Positions 9,366 to 16,492 of a stretch of 64,000 nt of DNA are shown piece after piece (position 1 is the first letter of the stretch; every line of letters starts with the position of its first letter). The notes under the pieces are model-generated. The model did not search any database, had not been told where the DNA came from, and worked only from the letters and a program-made list of their open reading frames with translations. This stretch comes from Phenylobacterium sp. (GTDB lineage: Bacteria; Pseudomonadota; Alphaproteobacteria; Caulobacterales; Caulobacteraceae), in NCBI RefSeq assembly GCF_030698145.1, contig NZ_JAUYNW010000147.1:20446-84445 (forward strand), written 5' to 3'. The position numbers were made by a program, and so were the translations under genes.

Positions 9366-9853
9366 TCGCCGCGCGCGCCCACGCGCTTGGCCGGGACGCC
9401 GGCATAGATCGAATAGGGCTCCAGCTCGCCGCGCACCACCGAGCCCGCCGCGATCACGCAGCCCTGGCCAATCACCGCGCCGTCCAGCACCACCGTGTTG
9501 GCGCCCAGCCAGACATCGTCGCCGATGATGATGCCGCCACGCGAGGGCTGGAAGCCCTGGTCGCGGATGCGCTTGGCCTTGTCGCCGAACTCATGATTGG
9601 TCGGAGCGAGCGTGCAGTTGGCGGCGATCAGCACGGCGTCGCCGATCTTGATGCCGTTGCCGGTGTACATGACCGTGCCGGAATTGACCGCGCAGTCGGC
9701 GCCGATCTCGACGGCGCCCGAACCGCCGGCCGGTTTGATCTTCACGAAGGCGTCGATCATCGTCCGCGCTCCGATGGTGATCGGCGTGCCCCGCGAGGAG
9801 GCCTCGATATCCGCCAGGGGGGAGATCTTCGCGGTGGGGTCGATGGTCAGCAT
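9362..9853 (-). CDS. Left-handed beta-helix (hexapeptide) acyltransferase
   Basis: 163 residues from the ATG at 9853 (MLTIDPTAKI); an ATG at 9880 would add nine residues but overlap the upstream gene by 17 bp. Repeated [LIV]-G-x4 hexapeptides fill the sequence (ITIGARTMID, IKIGDAVLIAANCTLAP, IIIGDDVWLGANTVVLDGAVIGQGCVIAAGSVV) and the C-terminal YAGVPAKRVG is typical of the maltose/galactoside O-acetyltransferase family. His near TNHEFG could be the catalytic base. Within the CDP-sugar operon it probably acetylates the sugar or a sugar amine; the donor is inferred to be acetyl-CoA. Confidence 0.82.
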   Translation of the reverse strand: MLTIDPTAKISPLADIEASSRGTPITIGARTMIDAFVKIKPAGGSGAVEIGADCAVNSGTVMYTGNGIKIGDAVLIAANCTLAPTNHEFGDKAKRIRDQGFQPSRGGIIIGDDVWLGANTVVLDGAVIGQGCVIAAGSVVRGELEPYSIYAGVPAKRVGARGE

Positions 9854-9863
9854 CGGCGGCAGT

Positions 9864-10400
9864 CTAGCTGGCCGAGCCATGGTCCGGATAGGCCGCGTCC
9901 CGATCCGACATCACCAGCGGCTTCACAGGCCACGCGATGGCGAAGGCCGGGTCGTCCCAACGCGCGCCGCGGCCGTGGCCCGGCTCGAAGATGCGATCGA
10001 TCTGATAGAGCACGTCGGTGTCGTCGGTCAGGGTGACGAAGCCGTGCGCCAGGCCCTTGCCGATCAGCAGGGCCCGGCCGTTCTCGGCGGAAAGCTCTGC
10101 GCCCGTCCACCGGAGATAGGTCGGGCTGCCCAGCCGCAGGTCCACCGCCACGTCGAAGATCGCGCCACGGGTCGCGCGCACCAGCTTGGCCTCCTCGTGC
10201 GGCGAGGCCTCATAGTGCAGGCCGCGCAGGGTCGCGGCCTTCAGGTTGCGCGACAGGCTGGTCTGCAGGGGCGTGAACGGATAACCGGCCGCGGCGAACT
10301 CTTCGGGGCAATGCAGCCGTGCGAAGGCGCCGCGTTCATCGCTCATGGCGTCGAGGTCGACGATCACGACACCATCGATGCCGGTCGCCTTGAACCGCAT
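9864..10400 (-). CDS. rfbC: NDP-4-keto-6-deoxyhexose 3,5-epimerase (RmlC/RfbC family)
   Basis: 178-residue cupin epimerase. Both residues of the RmlC catalytic dyad are present: His62 in TLRGLHYE and Tyr132 in DVLYQID. Length and FAIAWPVKPLVMSDRD near the C-terminus fit the family. rmlC normally travels with rmlABD for dTDP-rhamnose, but here its partners are the CDP-glucose genes rfbF and rfbG and a C-methyltransferase, so the substrate is more likely the CDP-4-keto sugar, with epimerisation at C-5 or C-3/C-5. The start overlaps the stop of the methyltransferase gene by one base. Confidence 0.87.
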   Translation of the reverse strand: MRFKATGIDGVVIVDLDAMSDERGAFARLHCPEEFAAAGYPFTPLQTSLSRNLKAATLRGLHYEASPHEEAKLVRATRGAIFDVAVDLRLGSPTYLRWTGAELSAENGRALLIGKGLAHGFVTLTDDTDVLYQIDRIFEPGHGRGARWDDPAFAIAWPVKPLVMSDRDAAYPDHGSAS

Positions 10401-11641
10401 CAGCCGACGACCTTGGTGTCGGGCGCGGCGGTCACGAACTGGCCGCCCCAGTCCTTGATGTAGGCCAGCTGGCCCATGATCTCGTCCTTCAGGTTCCAGG
10501 GCAGGATGATCAGGTAGTCGGGCTTGAAGTCGACGATCCTGGCCGGGGCATAGGTCGGGATGTGGCTGCCCGGCAGGTAGCGGTCCTGCTTGTGCGGATT
10601 GGCGTCGAAGCAGGCGACGACGTCGACGGCGGTCACCCCTGCATAGTTCAGGAAGGTGTTGCCCTTGGCCGCCGCGCCATAGGCCGCCACCACCTTGCCG
10701 TCGGCGCTAGCCTCGGCGAGGAAGGCCAGGAAGCCCTCGCGCACCGCCTCGACCCTGGCCGTGAAGCCGTCATAGCCCGACAGAACGTCCAGGCCCGCGG
10801 CCTGCTCACGGGCCCGCAGGTCCTTCAGCGCCTGGGTCTCCACATGGGTCGACGCCTCGTGGGCGCAGAACAGTCGCAGCGAGCCGCCGTGGGTGGGCAG
10901 GAGTTCGACATCGAAGGGGCGCAGGCCTTTGGCCCGCAGCACCCGCTCCACCGCCAGCAGAGACAGGTAGGAGTAGTGCTCGTGGTAGATCGTATCGAAC
11001 TGGACCTTCTCGATCAGGTTCAGCAGATGCGGGAACTCGAAGGTCAGCACGCCCTGCGGCTTGAGCACATGCTGGAAGCCAGCCACGAAGTCGCCGATGT
11101 CGGGCACGTGGGCCAGGACGTTGTTGCCGGCCATCAGGTCGGCGGCGACGCCCCGCGCCTTCAGGTCGCGGCCGGTGGCGTCGTTGAAGAAAGTGACCTC
11201 GGTCGGGATACCCCGTTCCCGGATCGCGACCTCCGCCGTGTTCCCAGTGGGCTCGATCCCCAGGACAGGCACGCCCATGGCCTTGAAGTGCTGCAGCAGG
11301 TAGCCGTCGTTGGAGGCCACCTCGATGACCAGGGACTCGGCGCCCAGGCCGAACCGCGTCGCCATCGCCTCGGCATAGCGCTTGGCGTGGGCCACCCAGC
11401 TTTCCGAATAGGCGGAGAAATAGGCGTAGCCGTCGTCGAAGATGGCGTCGGCGGCGACCGGGTCATCGGCCTGGACCAGGAAACATGCCCCGCAGACCCG
11501 GGTGCGCAGCGGATAGACGCCCTCGACCCCGGACTCGAGCTGGGCCTTGGTCAGGTAGGAATTGGCCAGCGGCTGCATCCCGAGGTCCACGAAGGTCTGG
11601 GTCAGCGGCGCGCGGCAGAAGCGGCAGGCGGGAACGGTCAT
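10400..11641 (-). CDS. Sugar C-methyltransferase (TylCIII/TcaB9-type, SAM dependent)
   Basis: 413 residues from the ATG at 11641, which overlaps the rfbG stop (TGATG). The N-terminal zinc site has Cys6, Cys9, Cys50 and Cys53; then comes the SAM-binding motif VIEVASNDGYLL (about 105-116), the catalytic YHEHYSY segment characteristic of NDP-sugar 3-C-methyltransferases, and the C-terminal Rossmann-like domain (AAYGAAAKGNTFLNY, near 300). Known members methylate C-3 of 4-keto deoxysugars. Together with rfbF and rfbG this predicts a branched, C-methylated 6-deoxyhexose. The regiochemistry is inferred from family members. Confidence 0.87.
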   Translation of the reverse strand: MTVPACRFCRAPLTQTFVDLGMQPLANSYLTKAQLESGVEGVYPLRTRVCGACFLVQADDPVAADAIFDDGYAYFSAYSESWVAHAKRYAEAMATRFGLGAESLVIEVASNDGYLLQHFKAMGVPVLGIEPTGNTAEVAIRERGIPTEVTFFNDATGRDLKARGVAADLMAGNNVLAHVPDIGDFVAGFQHVLKPQGVLTFEFPHLLNLIEKVQFDTIYHEHYSYLSLLAVERVLRAKGLRPFDVELLPTHGGSLRLFCAHEASTHVETQALKDLRAREQAAGLDVLSGYDGFTARVEAVREGFLAFLAEASADGKVVAAYGAAAKGNTFLNYAGVTAVDVVACFDANPHKQDRYLPGSHIPTYAPARIVDFKPDYLIILPWNLKDEIMGQLAYIKDWGGQFVTAAPDTKVVG

Positions 11642-12699
11642 CAAAGGCCTTCGTAGCGCGTGATCTGGTCGCCGACGAGGGCGAGCGCGTCGCCGCCGTT
11701 CGCCTGGTCGCGATACCAGTCCATGGTCCATTCCACGGCGGCCGGGGCGTCCAGCGCGCTCTCGAAGCCCAGCACCTGGCGGGCCAGGCTGGCGTCGATG
11801 CCCAGCGCCTTGGCCTCCAGGGAGTCAGGGTCGGGTTCGTGACGCCAGGGTTTGGCGCCCAGGGCCTCGACCGCGCGGGTGGCGAGTTCGCCCACCGTGA
11901 CCTCCGGCCCACCGGGACGGGGTCCGAAGTTCAACGCCCGGGGCGCGGCGGGATCGCTCGCCAGCCGTTCCAGGAACACCAGATAGCCCGCGACGCAGTC
12001 CAGCACGTGCTGCCAGGGCCGGGTGGCTTCTGGATGGCGCAGGACCGTGACGCCCTGGGCTTGGCCGGCGCGGACGATGTCGGCCACCAGCCGGTCGCGG
12101 GAATAGTCGCCGCCGCCGATGACATTGCCGCCGCGCGCCGTGGCGACGGGCACATGGGCCTTGTCGAAGTAGCTGCGCGCGAAGCTCTGGACGACGATCT
12201 CAGTCGCCGCCTTGGAGGCCGAATAGGGGTCCTTGCCGCCGAGCGGGTCGCCTTCGGCGAAGGCGCGGCCGGTTTCGTTGTTGGCGTAGACCTTGTCCGA
12301 GGTGATCGCCAGGACGGCCTTCAGCGCCCCCTGCCCGCGCAAGGCCTGCAGCAGATGCGCAGTACCCATCACATTGGAGGCGAACGTGGCGATGGGGTCT
12401 TCGATAGAGGCCCGCACGATGGGCTGGGCGGCCATGTGCAGGACCAGGTCGAATTCGCGTCCGGCCAGGGCCTGCTCCACGTCGGCGGGGCGGCGCAAGT
12501 CGACCAGCAGCGAGTCCGTCAGGCTGGCGACGCCTGCCTGAATGAACAGGGCCGGTTCTTGGTCTGGCGCCAGCGCCAGACCTGTCACCTTGGCTCCCAT
12601 CCGCGAGAGCCAGACCGCCGCCCACGAGCCCTTGAACCCGGTGTGCCCGGTCAGCAGGACGCGCTTGCCCGACCAGAAGGCGGGGTCGGGTCGGCTCAT
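11641..12699 (-). CDS. rfbG: CDP-glucose 4,6-dehydratase
   Basis: 352 residues from the ATG at 12699, which overlaps the rfbF stop as ATGA; a longer reading frame upstream lies inside rfbF. Extended SDR with Rossmann motif GHTGFKG (residues 18-24), catalytic Tyr159/Lys163 in DPYSASK, and Thr133/Ser134/Asp135 in AITSDKVY. HTGFKGSWL-like starts and the ARGGNVIGGGDYSRDR segment are hallmarks of RfbG. It converts CDP-D-glucose to CDP-4-keto-6-deoxy-D-glucose using bound NAD. Confidence 0.93.
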   Translation of the reverse strand: MSRPDPAFWSGKRVLLTGHTGFKGSWAAVWLSRMGAKVTGLALAPDQEPALFIQAGVASLTDSLLVDLRRPADVEQALAGREFDLVLHMAAQPIVRASIEDPIATFASNVMGTAHLLQALRGQGALKAVLAITSDKVYANNETGRAFAEGDPLGGKDPYSASKAATEIVVQSFARSYFDKAHVPVATARGGNVIGGGDYSRDRLVADIVRAGQAQGVTVLRHPEATRPWQHVLDCVAGYLVFLERLASDPAAPRALNFGPRPGGPEVTVGELATRAVEALGAKPWRHEPDPDSLEAKALGIDASLARQVLGFESALDAPAAVEWTMDWYRDQANGGDALALVGDQITRYEGL

Positions 12700-13469
12700 T
12701 TCCAGACTTGCCAGGGCGCCTGGCTCGAGGCCCACAGGGCCTCAAGGTGGTTCTTGTCGCGCAGGGTGTCCATGCCGGTCCAGAACCCCGAATGGTGGAA
12801 GGCCTGCAGCTCCCCGTCCCGCGCCAGGCCCTGAAGCGGCTCGGATTCCCAGGGCATGTCGTCTCCTGAAATTCGGCTGACGACCTCGGGCTGCAGCACG
12901 AAGAAGCCGCCGTTGATCAGGCCCTCGTCGCCCGGCGGCTTCTCGATGAAGCGCTGGACTCCGCCGTCGACGATCTCCAGCGCGCCGTAGCGGCCGGGCG
13001 GCGAGACGGCGGTCACCGTGGCCTGCTTGCCGTGCGCCTTGTGGAATGCGGCCAGCGCCTTGAGGTCGACGTCGGCGACGCCATCGCCATAGGTCATGAA
13101 GAACGGCTCGCCGGGCGGCAGATAGTCGGCCACCCGCTTCAGGCGACCGCCGGTCATGGTTTCGGCCCCGGTGTCGACCAGGGTGACCCGCCAGGGTTCG
13201 TGGTTGGTGGCGTGGTACTCCATCGACCCCTTGCCGAGGTCGACGGTCAGGTCGGCGTTATGGAGCACGTAGTTGGCGAAGTACTCCTTGATCACATAGC
13301 CCTTGTAGCCGAGGCACACGATGAACTCGTTGAAGCCGTAGTGTGAGAACAGCTTCATGATGTGCCAGAGGACCGGCCGGCCGCCGACCTCGATCATCGG
13401 CTTGGGCTTAAGGTGGCTTTCCTCGGAGATCCGGGTGCCCAGGCCCCCGCAGAGCAGGACGACCTTCAT
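12696..13469 (-). CDS. rfbF: Glucose-1-phosphate cytidylyltransferase
   Basis: 257-residue nucleotidyltransferase making CDP-glucose from CTP and glucose-1-phosphate. The N-terminal signature is LLCGGLGTRISEES (GGxGTR at residues 8-13), then KPKPMIEVGGRPVLWHIM, with FMTYGDGVADVD supplying the metal-binding Asp. Length is exactly that of RfbF. It begins 1 bp after the stop of the methyltransferase-like gene upstream and is overlapped by rfbG at the 3' end, so all three are co-translated. This is the committed step for the CDP-deoxysugar operon. Confidence 0.94.
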   Translation of the reverse strand: MKVVLLCGGLGTRISEESHLKPKPMIEVGGRPVLWHIMKLFSHYGFNEFIVCLGYKGYVIKEYFANYVLHNADLTVDLGKGSMEYHATNHEPWRVTLVDTGAETMTGGRLKRVADYLPPGEPFFMTYGDGVADVDLKALAAFHKAHGKQATVTAVSPPGRYGALEIVDGGVQRFIEKPPGDEGLINGGFFVLQPEVVSRISGDDMPWESEPLQGLARDGELQAFHHSGFWTGMDTLRDKNHLEALWASSQAPWQVWK

Positions 13470-14237
13470 CTAGGCGATCCGCTTGACGAAGGCGTCGGGC
13501 CAGTAGGTGACGCGCTCCGTCACGGTTCCCTCGTTGAACGGGAAGGCCGGCTCCTCGACGATGAAGCGCTTGTCCTGCGCCACGAAGTCGTGGACGGCGC
13601 GCAGGGGGTTGTTCCAGTCCCAGTCGTCGCCGGTGCGCGGGCCGCCCTTCACCTGGGCCATGATGCCGTCAGTGGCCACCACGTATGAGCCGACCTCGAT
13701 CAGCTCGCCGTACAGTTTCAGCTCGTCCAGCACGTGGTCGCGGGTGTGGTTGCTGTCGAGCACAACCAGCACCTTTTCGCCGGGCTTGATGAGCGCCTTC
13801 ACCTTTTCCAGCGTCTCCAGCGCGGTCGAGGAGCCCTCGATCAGCTCGATGCGCTTGAACATCTCGTGGGCCTCGATGGCCTCGCGGTTGTGCTTGCGGA
13901 TCTCGATATCGATCCCGATCACCCGGCCCTTGCCCATGGCCTCGAACAGGGAGGCGTAGAAGATCAGCGAGCCGCCGTGGGCGACGCCGGTCTCGACCAG
14001 GACGTCGGGCTTCAGCTCGTAGATCACCTCCTGGAGGCGGATCATGTCCTCCGGCAACTGGATGACCGGCCGGCCCATCCAGGCGAAGGAATAGACGTAC
14101 TTGGAATCCCAGGTGGCCCGCAGCCAGGCCTTGGACGCCGCGGCGAAGCCCTCGGCGCTCGCCAGGCTATGGCGGGTTTCGGCCTCGCCGTCCTTGACGA
14201 CGACTTCGCCGCGCTCTTCGTCGATGATGGTGATCAA
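13470..14237 (-). CDS. CmcI/cephalosporin-hydroxylase family SAM methyltransferase
   Basis: 255-residue protein of the CmcI family (also called rhamnosyl O-methyltransferase family). Visible landmarks are ELKPDVLVETGVAHGGSLIFYASL (SAM-binding motif I, about 79-102), VIGIDIEIRKHNREAIEAH, VLVVLDSNHTRDHVLDEL and GSYVVATDGIM. Although named after cephalosporin hydroxylase, the fold is that of a SAM-dependent O-methyltransferase, and in polysaccharide loci members methylate deoxysugars. First gene of the seven-gene operon, with a 128-bp divergent promoter region shared with the sulfotransferase gene. Confidence 0.83.
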   Translation of the reverse strand: MITIIDEERGEVVVKDGEAETRHSLASAEGFAAASKAWLRATWDSKYVYSFAWMGRPVIQLPEDMIRLQEVIYELKPDVLVETGVAHGGSLIFYASLFEAMGKGRVIGIDIEIRKHNREAIEAHEMFKRIELIEGSSTALETLEKVKALIKPGEKVLVVLDSNHTRDHVLDELKLYGELIEVGSYVVATDGIMAQVKGGPRTGDDWDWNNPLRAVHDFVAQDKRFIVEEPAFPFNEGTVTERVTYWPDAFVKRIA

Positions 14238-14365
14238 AGCTCTCAGCCTTCGGAAATTGTGCCGGCAGGTCGGCGGCTCGCCCGCCCCCGCCGACGAATT
14301 GGCCTCCCTATTATCGCGTGTCCTTCGCGCGATGAAGCCGTATCGAAGGACTCAAGGGCGGCGCC

Positions 14366-15148
14366 ATGCCGCAAAGCTGCGAATTTGGGGCCGAGACGGG
14401 TTTGGGCGGGGTCGACCATCGGATCAATTTCATCGTCGCCGGCGTGCAGAAGGCTGGAACGACCGCGCTTTACGACTACCTGGCCGAGGACCCGAACATC
14501 GGGCTCTCCAAGGTCAAGGAGGTCCATTTCTTCGACGACGAGCGCGTCGACTGGGTCGCGCCGGACTATGGCGCCTACCATGCCCAGTTCGACTGGACCG
14601 CCCCGGCGATTCGCGGCGAGGCGACGCCGATCTACCTTTACTGGCCGCGCAGCCTGGAGCGCATCGCCGCCTACAATCCCGCCGCCAGACTCATCGTCAT
14701 GTTGCGCGATCCGGTGGAACGGGCCTGGTCGCACTGGAAGATGGAATATGCGCGAGGAGCGGAAACCGAGGCCTTCTCCTGGTGCGTCCGCCAGGGTCGG
14801 CGGCGGCTGCTCGACGCCGACCCGTGGGGTGTGCATCGCGAGTTCTCCTATGTGGAGCGCGGCTTCTATGGCGAGCAGGTCGAGCGGCTGCTGGGCCTGT
14901 TTCCGCGCGGCCAGTTGCTGATCCTGAAGGCCGATGACCTGCGTCGTGATCCCAACACCGCGCTCGCCTCGGTCAACGCCTTCCTCGGCGCACCGCCTCC
15001 CGCGCAGGTGACCGCCCGCGACGTCCATGTCGGCCGCGAGATGGACTATGGCGGCGATTTGACAGACGAGGACGCGGCCTTCCTCCGCAGGCTCTACGCC
15101 TGCGATCTGGCGCGGCTCGAAGCCCTGACCGGTGTCGTTTTTCCGTGA
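14366..15148 (+). CDS. PAPS-dependent carbohydrate sulfotransferase
   Basis: 260 residues. The 5'-phosphosulfate loop is at 23-35 (IVAGVQKAGTTAL, Lys29) and the 3'-phosphate site at about 113-124 (LRDPVERAWSHW). KVKEVHFFDDERVDW matches the heparan N-deacetylase/sulfotransferase-like subgroup. It would transfer sulfate from PAPS to a sugar hydroxyl or amine. It is divergent from the CDP-sugar operon, which suggests a shared glycan. A second, more distant sulfotransferase is at 28884-29942. No PAPS synthesis genes are in the window. Confidence 0.85.
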   Translation: MPQSCEFGAETGLGGVDHRINFIVAGVQKAGTTALYDYLAEDPNIGLSKVKEVHFFDDERVDWVAPDYGAYHAQFDWTAPAIRGEATPIYLYWPRSLERIAAYNPAARLIVMLRDPVERAWSHWKMEYARGAETEAFSWCVRQGRRRLLDADPWGVHREFSYVERGFYGEQVERLLGLFPRGQLLILKADDLRRDPNTALASVNAFLGAPPPAQVTARDVHVGREMDYGGDLTDEDAAFLRRLYACDLARLEALTGVVFP

Positions 15149-15189
15149 GGCCACATTTCCGGCGAGACCAGCCGCCAGGATCAGCCATC

Positions 15190-16236
15190 ATGGCCAGATC
15201 AATCATTCCCTCCGTAGTTCTCAGCGTCCTGACCGCCTGCTCGGCCGCCGAACCGCAGGGTGGGACAGCGAACGCCGCCACCTCGTCGCCCCCTCCCGCC
15301 GCGCCGATCAACGGGCCGCGACTGTCCCTTCCCCTGGCCTGCGTCGTCGGTGAAAGCTGCGAGGTGCAGAATCACGTCGACGCCGATCCGGGACCGGGCG
15401 TGAAGGACTACCGGTGCGGCCCGCAGACCTATGAAGCGCACGGGGGTGTCGACATCCGCCTGCTCGACATGGCCGCGCAGCGCCGGGGCGTGGATGTCCT
15501 GGCAGCCGCGCCGGGCCAAGTCGCCAGGTTGCGGGACGGAGTTTCCGACGTCTCGGTGAGGGTCGCCGGGCCGGCCTCCATCGCGGGCCAGGAGTGCGGC
15601 AACGGGGTGGTTATCGACCACGGCGGCGGCTGGGAGACCCAATACTGTCACCTGGCCCGGGGCAGCATGATGGTGAAGCAGGGCGACACCGTTACGGCGG
15701 GCCAGCCGATCGCCCGCGTCGGCCTGTCCGGCAATACGGAGTACCCGCATCTGCACCTGAGCGTCCGCAAGGCCGGGGTGATCGTCGACCCGTATCGTCC
15801 GGAGGCGGTCCCCGGGACCTGCGACCCGGCCAGCCCCGGCGTCGGTCTTTGGGATCCTGCGGCGGCCAAGGCCGTGACCTACCTGCCCGGCGCGGTGCTG
15901 AACGCCGGCTTCGCCGGCGCGCAGCCGACCATGGAAGCCGTCGAGGCCGGCGACGTCGCGGCGCCTTCTACCGCCGATCCGGCGTTGATCGCCTATGTCC
16001 GGGCGATCAACCTGCAGGCGGGCGATGTACAGAGTCTGAGCGTCGCGGACCCGGCTGGCGGCGTGCTCGTTCAGAACACGCTCGCGCCCCTGGGCCGCGC
16101 GAAGGCGCAGTACCTTCTCTATGTCGGCAAGCGCACGCCGGCCGGCGGATGGCGGCGCGGCCGATACACCGCGAGCTATGTGGTGACCAGGGCCGGCAAA
16201 CCGGTGTTGAAACAGAATTTCGAGCTCGCCATTTAG
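15190..16236 (+). CDS. M23-family (LytM-like) peptidase lipoprotein
   Basis: 348 residues from the ATG at 15190, chosen because it begins a lipoprotein signal with lipobox LTAC (Cys17). The LytM zinc residues are present: His84 and Asp88 in AHGGVDIRLLD and His187/His189 in PHLHLSVRK, with HGGGWETQYCHL between them. Such enzymes cut peptide cross-links in peptidoglycan, or activate amidases if degenerate; here all four ligands remain, so it is probably active. The C-terminal 130 residues (after about 215) form an extra domain with no family I recognise. It lies 41 bp after the sulfotransferase gene on the same strand. Confidence 0.85.
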   Translation: MARSIIPSVVLSVLTACSAAEPQGGTANAATSSPPPAAPINGPRLSLPLACVVGESCEVQNHVDADPGPGVKDYRCGPQTYEAHGGVDIRLLDMAAQRRGVDVLAAAPGQVARLRDGVSDVSVRVAGPASIAGQECGNGVVIDHGGGWETQYCHLARGSMMVKQGDTVTAGQPIARVGLSGNTEYPHLHLSVRKAGVIVDPYRPEAVPGTCDPASPGVGLWDPAAAKAVTYLPGAVLNAGFAGAQPTMEAVEAGDVAAPSTADPALIAYVRAINLQAGDVQSLSVADPAGGVLVQNTLAPLGRAKAQYLLYVGKRTPAGGWRRGRYTASYVVTRAGKPVLKQNFELAI

Positions 16237-16391
16237 GCGAGAAAACGTGAGTGCAGCAGGGAAATCAGCGCCTTCGAGCTTCACCTCACAAATCCGTTAG
16301 GACCCCATTGTAGCGCTGGAGTCTCTTTTACCCGGAGGCGGACTGAGGTACAGTGAGACGTCAGCCTTGCTCTCCAGGGCTGTGTCGCTTT

Positions 16392-16427
16392 GGCCGGGCG
16401 GTAAGCTCGCGGCTTCACCGCCCGGCC
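16392..16427. terminator. Strong hairpin between convergent genes
   Basis: GGCCGGGCGGT (16392-16402) pairs perfectly with ACCGCCCGGCC (16417-16427), and the loop can pair further (AAGC 16403-16406 with GCTT 16412-16415). The 3' flank is only moderately T-rich. It lies in the 256-bp gap between the M23 gene (+) and the glycosyltransferase (-), so it may terminate both. A promoter-like TTTACC / 16 bp / TACAGT (16327-16354) upstream also allows a short independent transcript ending here. Confidence 0.55.
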
Positions 16428-16492
16428 TCTCGCGTTTCTCGTTGAAATCCAGGTCGGAACGGCGCGTGGCAAGCGTCTGCGTCAGCGTACGA

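Noticed and set aside
8550..14237. dTDP-rhamnose operon
   Set aside because: The nucleotidyltransferase and dehydratase are of the RfbF/RfbG (CDP-glucose) type; rmlA, rmlB and rmlD homologues are not seen.
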